Source: UBA5429 sp942493315 (lineage in GTDB: Bacteria; Bacteroidota; Bacteroidia; Bacteroidales; WCHB1-69). Taken from it: a DNA stretch of 64,000 bases. Each line of letters opens with the position of its first letter. Position 1 is the first letter of the stretch. Under the pieces are notes generated by a model. The model saw only the letters and a program-made list of their open reading frames with translations, did no database searches and was not told where the DNA came from. Positions 62,231 to 64,000 of the stretch are shown piece after piece. A program made the position numbers and the translations under genes. The DNA is taken from the NCBI GenBank assembly GCA_942493315.1, contig OW818690.1, forward strand, positions 124,001 to 188,000. The letters run 5' to 3'.

Positions 62231-62313
62231 ACAAAAATAATTCGGATATAAAAGTGAAAATGCGTGTTTTGAAGTTTAATATATATCAAAAAAGCATTCT
62301 CAAAAAGGATGCT
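62231..62313 (-). repeat. Portal-leader repeat copy C with hairpin
   Basis: Copy of the sequence at 59868-59953: CAAAAATA box (62232-62239), AAAATGCGTGTTTTGAAGTTT, AATATATATCAAA, then stem AGCATTC (62293-62299) / GGATGCT (62307-62313, one T-G pair). The hairpin sequence differs from copy B while the pairing is kept. The rest of the gap to 62619 holds a diverged relative of the CAAAGATA promoter segment and AT-rich sequence without a gene. Confidence 0.75.
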
Positions 62314-62619
62314 CTTTTTTGAATTGATAAATAATTCTCCACTAAGGCGTGAATCTTTACTTAATACATCTTGATTTTTCTATTTTTGATGTGGCAAAGT
62401 TAATTAAATGGGAGAAGTAGAGGCATGTTAAGTTAATTTTTTTGTTGACCTAAAAAAGGGATTCATTATAATATATTAAAAAAAAAAGATTCAAAATTTT
62501 ATTATGTTTAATATTAAAAAAGAGAATTGATTACAATTCTCTTTAATATTTATTTTTCATTATTTAATATAATCGAGTTTATCTTAAAAAATAAATCATA
62601 TTTTTGTAAAAAGAATATT

Positions 62620-63303
62620 CTAGTCCTTTTTGATTAATGTTCTTGGTTTATCAATAAAAGGAATATAAACTACAATATCTCCAATTACTTTTGGATTCAT
62701 TGTATAAAAATAACCTTCACTATTTAGTACTTTTATAAATTCAATAACTTTTTCTTTTGGTGCCATAAAATTGCATAAGAGTACATAATTAAGAGTAGTA
62801 TCAATCAATGGAAAACAATATGCTTTTCTATCAATAAGTGTAATAACTTTTGATCGATCTATCATATACATATCTTTTGGAGATATTGCATATCGTTTAA
62901 ATATTGTATCACGATTTTCACTATAGCTGTATATTATTTCATTTTTTACGCTGTCAGGTATAAATTTAAACAAATATTTGTAAATAATATTCGTGTCTAT
63001 AATCATAAATTGATAACTATCGTATTTTGGATTAAATGGTGGAGTAACATTAGTAGTAGAATAACGAACACTTAAAAGTTCTTGCTTATTTTTCTTTCCA
63101 TTAGATCTATATATATCTGAAATATAAATGTAACATTTTGAAAGAGGATAGTTTCTTATTACATCTGTGTAACACAACCCTTCTCCATTACTTCCAAACA
63201 GGTCTTTCTCCTCTGTAATCAACTTTGGATAATAGGTCTTACAACTAAAAATTAAAAATTGTAAAATTAATAATTGAATTAAAATTTTTATATTTCTTTT
63301 CAT
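62620..63303 (-). CDS. Lipoprotein, candidate immunity to the second Rhs fragment
   Basis: A 227-residue lipoprotein with signal MKRNIKILIQLLILQFLIFSC. The mature chain (YYPKLITEEKDLFGSNGEG; SKCYIYISDIYRSNGKKNKQEL; FKRYAISPKDMYMIDRSKV) matches no family I know. It starts 4 bp after the stop of the Rhs fragment upstream, and repeat copy C follows it. An immunity function for a periplasmic or outer-surface toxin is inferred from position and lipidation. Confidence 0.65.
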   Translation of the reverse strand: MKRNIKILIQLLILQFLIFSCKTYYPKLITEEKDLFGSNGEGLCYTDVIRNYPLSKCYIYISDIYRSNGKKNKQELLSVRYSTTNVTPPFNPKYDSYQFMIIDTNIIYKYLFKFIPDSVKNEIIYSYSENRDTIFKRYAISPKDMYMIDRSKVITLIDRKAYCFPLIDTTLNYVLLCNFMAPKEKVIEFIKVLNSEGYFYTMNPKVIGDIVVYIPFIDKPRTLIKKD

Positions 63304-63307
63304 TTTT

Positions 63308-64000
63308 TTATTTTGTGGTTTTTAAAAAAGTTGCAGCATTAAATAGGTAATATTGTTTTTCCTTTACGTCATAAACTCTCATTTTTTGAATATCTAGAAA
63401 TGCCACAGCTGCAGCATTATCAAGTGTACCTAATGGAAATCCTGATGGGTCATAACCAGATGGTGTACCTATTGTACCCAAAGGATGACTATGATCCCAG
63501 TTCAATATTGATATGTAACCACCATATATTTTATTAACAATATATGACGTACAACCTTCTGGTTGATTACTCAAACTTGGACGATCTCGGGAAGTTCCTA
63601 CACATCCAAGAAAATAATTTCCTGGTCCTTCAGCTCTTATGGTACCCCATTCAACATTAGAATTTTCAGCAAGGAATTCAAAAACGTCTTGTCTTTTATG
63701 TTCAAAACTTTTTTTAAAATTTATTTCAGTACATTGTTTTCCATTATACGTTGGCTCTTTTACATTATAGATTGTTCCATGTTCAAATTTTTTAGAATCT
63801 TTTTCAATTGGATTACCAGCATCATCTCTTATAAGTTCTCCTTTAATTGTTGATTTATATACTCTTATAATATCTTCCTTTTCATTTGAAATAACATTTA
63901 GTAACTTTCCACTTTGATCAAACTCATATTCATCCGCCCCATTTGGATCAATAATCATTACAGGATTATTACTACAATATACATAATTCGTTTGATTGGG
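63308..64000 (-). CDS. Rhs-core C-terminal module with JAB/MPN-like domain (cut by window edge)
   Basis: At least 230 residues; the frame continues past base 64000, so the 5' end is missing. The first visible residues, PNQTNYVYCSNNPVMIIDPNG, are the end of the Rhs-repeat-associated core. The C-terminus is a different domain from that at 60600-61565: NWDHSHPLGTIGTPSGYDPSGFPLGTLDNAAA carries an HSHP motif and a later Asp, the pattern of JAB/MPN metalloproteases, with Gly where Ser is usual. Whether the full Rhs shell precedes cannot be seen. Confidence 0.7.
   Translation of the reverse strand, partial: PNQTNYVYCSNNPVMIIDPNGADEYEFDQSGKLLNVISNEKEDIIRVYKSTIKGELIRDDAGNPIEKDSKKFEHGTIYNVKEPTYNGKQCTEINFKKSFEHKRQDVFEFLAENSNVEWGTIRAEGPGNYFLGCVGTSRDRPSLSNQPEGCTSYIVNKIYGGYISILNWDHSHPLGTIGTPSGYDPSGFPLGTLDNAAAVAFLDIQKMRVYDVKEKQYYLFNAATFLKTTK

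Overview
The window reads as a chromosomal segment of an AT-rich Bacteroidota bacterium. Four lines of evidence support this. Several secreted proteins end in type IX secretion (T9SS) type A or type B sorting domains. Most identifiable promoters have the Bacteroidota form, TTG then about 19 bp then TAnnTTTG. Strong Shine-Dalgarno sites are largely absent. Family versions such as an OstA-like protein, zinc-less ribosomal protein L36 and YwqK/MORN-type repeat proteins are typical of the phylum. I cannot fix a family or genus from sequence alone.

Layout. 1-2.2 kb: a T9SS surface protein with a structured leader. 2.2-3.6 kb: an IS200-like Y1 (REP-associated) transposase between two inverted arrays of about 53-bp palindromic repeats. 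3.8-7.1 kb: a minus-strand GT2 / outer-membrane beta-barrel / DUF819 cluster, divergent from an M23-LysM peptidase and an FG-GAP surface protein. 10.5-14.9 kb: a Crp/Fnr regulator, holB, and an OstA-like plus YwqK lipoprotein pair. 14.9-17.7 kb: an AT-rich accessory stretch with a T9SS protein, a truncated gene, a lipoprotein, dispersed repeats and a strikingly GC-rich, highly structured element just before a FAD/Fe-S oxidase. 20.7-27.2 kb: SDR, a membrane protein, an ECF sigma factor overlapping a membrane protein that carries a T9SS type B domain, a catalytically degenerate M16 protein and a type B surface protein. 27.2-33.8 kb: the distal half of the spc/alpha ribosomal cluster (rpmD-rplO-secY-map-infA-rpmJ-rpsM-rpsK-rpsD-rpoA-rplQ), starting abruptly at rpmD behind its own promoter and long leader. 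33.8-45 kb: queA, tRNA-Lys and one 9.8-kb gene for a 3280-residue T9SS surface protein. 45.2-58.4 kb: dusB, GT2, phosphatidylserine decarboxylase, a lipoprotein, an IS1595-like element, nth, rpmB, a TonB-dependent receptor, a MORN-repeat protein and an MltD-like transglycosylase. From 58.6 kb to the end: tRNA-Arg followed by an accessory region with two phage-portal-like genes (one truncated), two Rhs C-terminal fragments each followed by a candidate immunity gene, and a repeated leader sequence.

How the parts fit. Envelope and surface functions dominate (T9SS cargo, OstA-like protein, beta-barrels, murein enzymes, phospholipid synthesis), with core translation genes in the middle. The most interesting signals are non-coding or modular: (i) the GC-rich element at about 17.56-17.72 kb, whose ends can pair over more than 100 nt and whose 3' part recurs in degenerate form at about 14.95 kb; (ii) the inverted palindrome arrays around the Y1 transposase, with compensatory stem changes; (iii) the accessory end, where lipoprotein-like or small secreted genes are followed on the same strand by the same repeated leader, in two cases leading into a portal-like gene.

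All calls are by reading alone; no database search or folding program was run.
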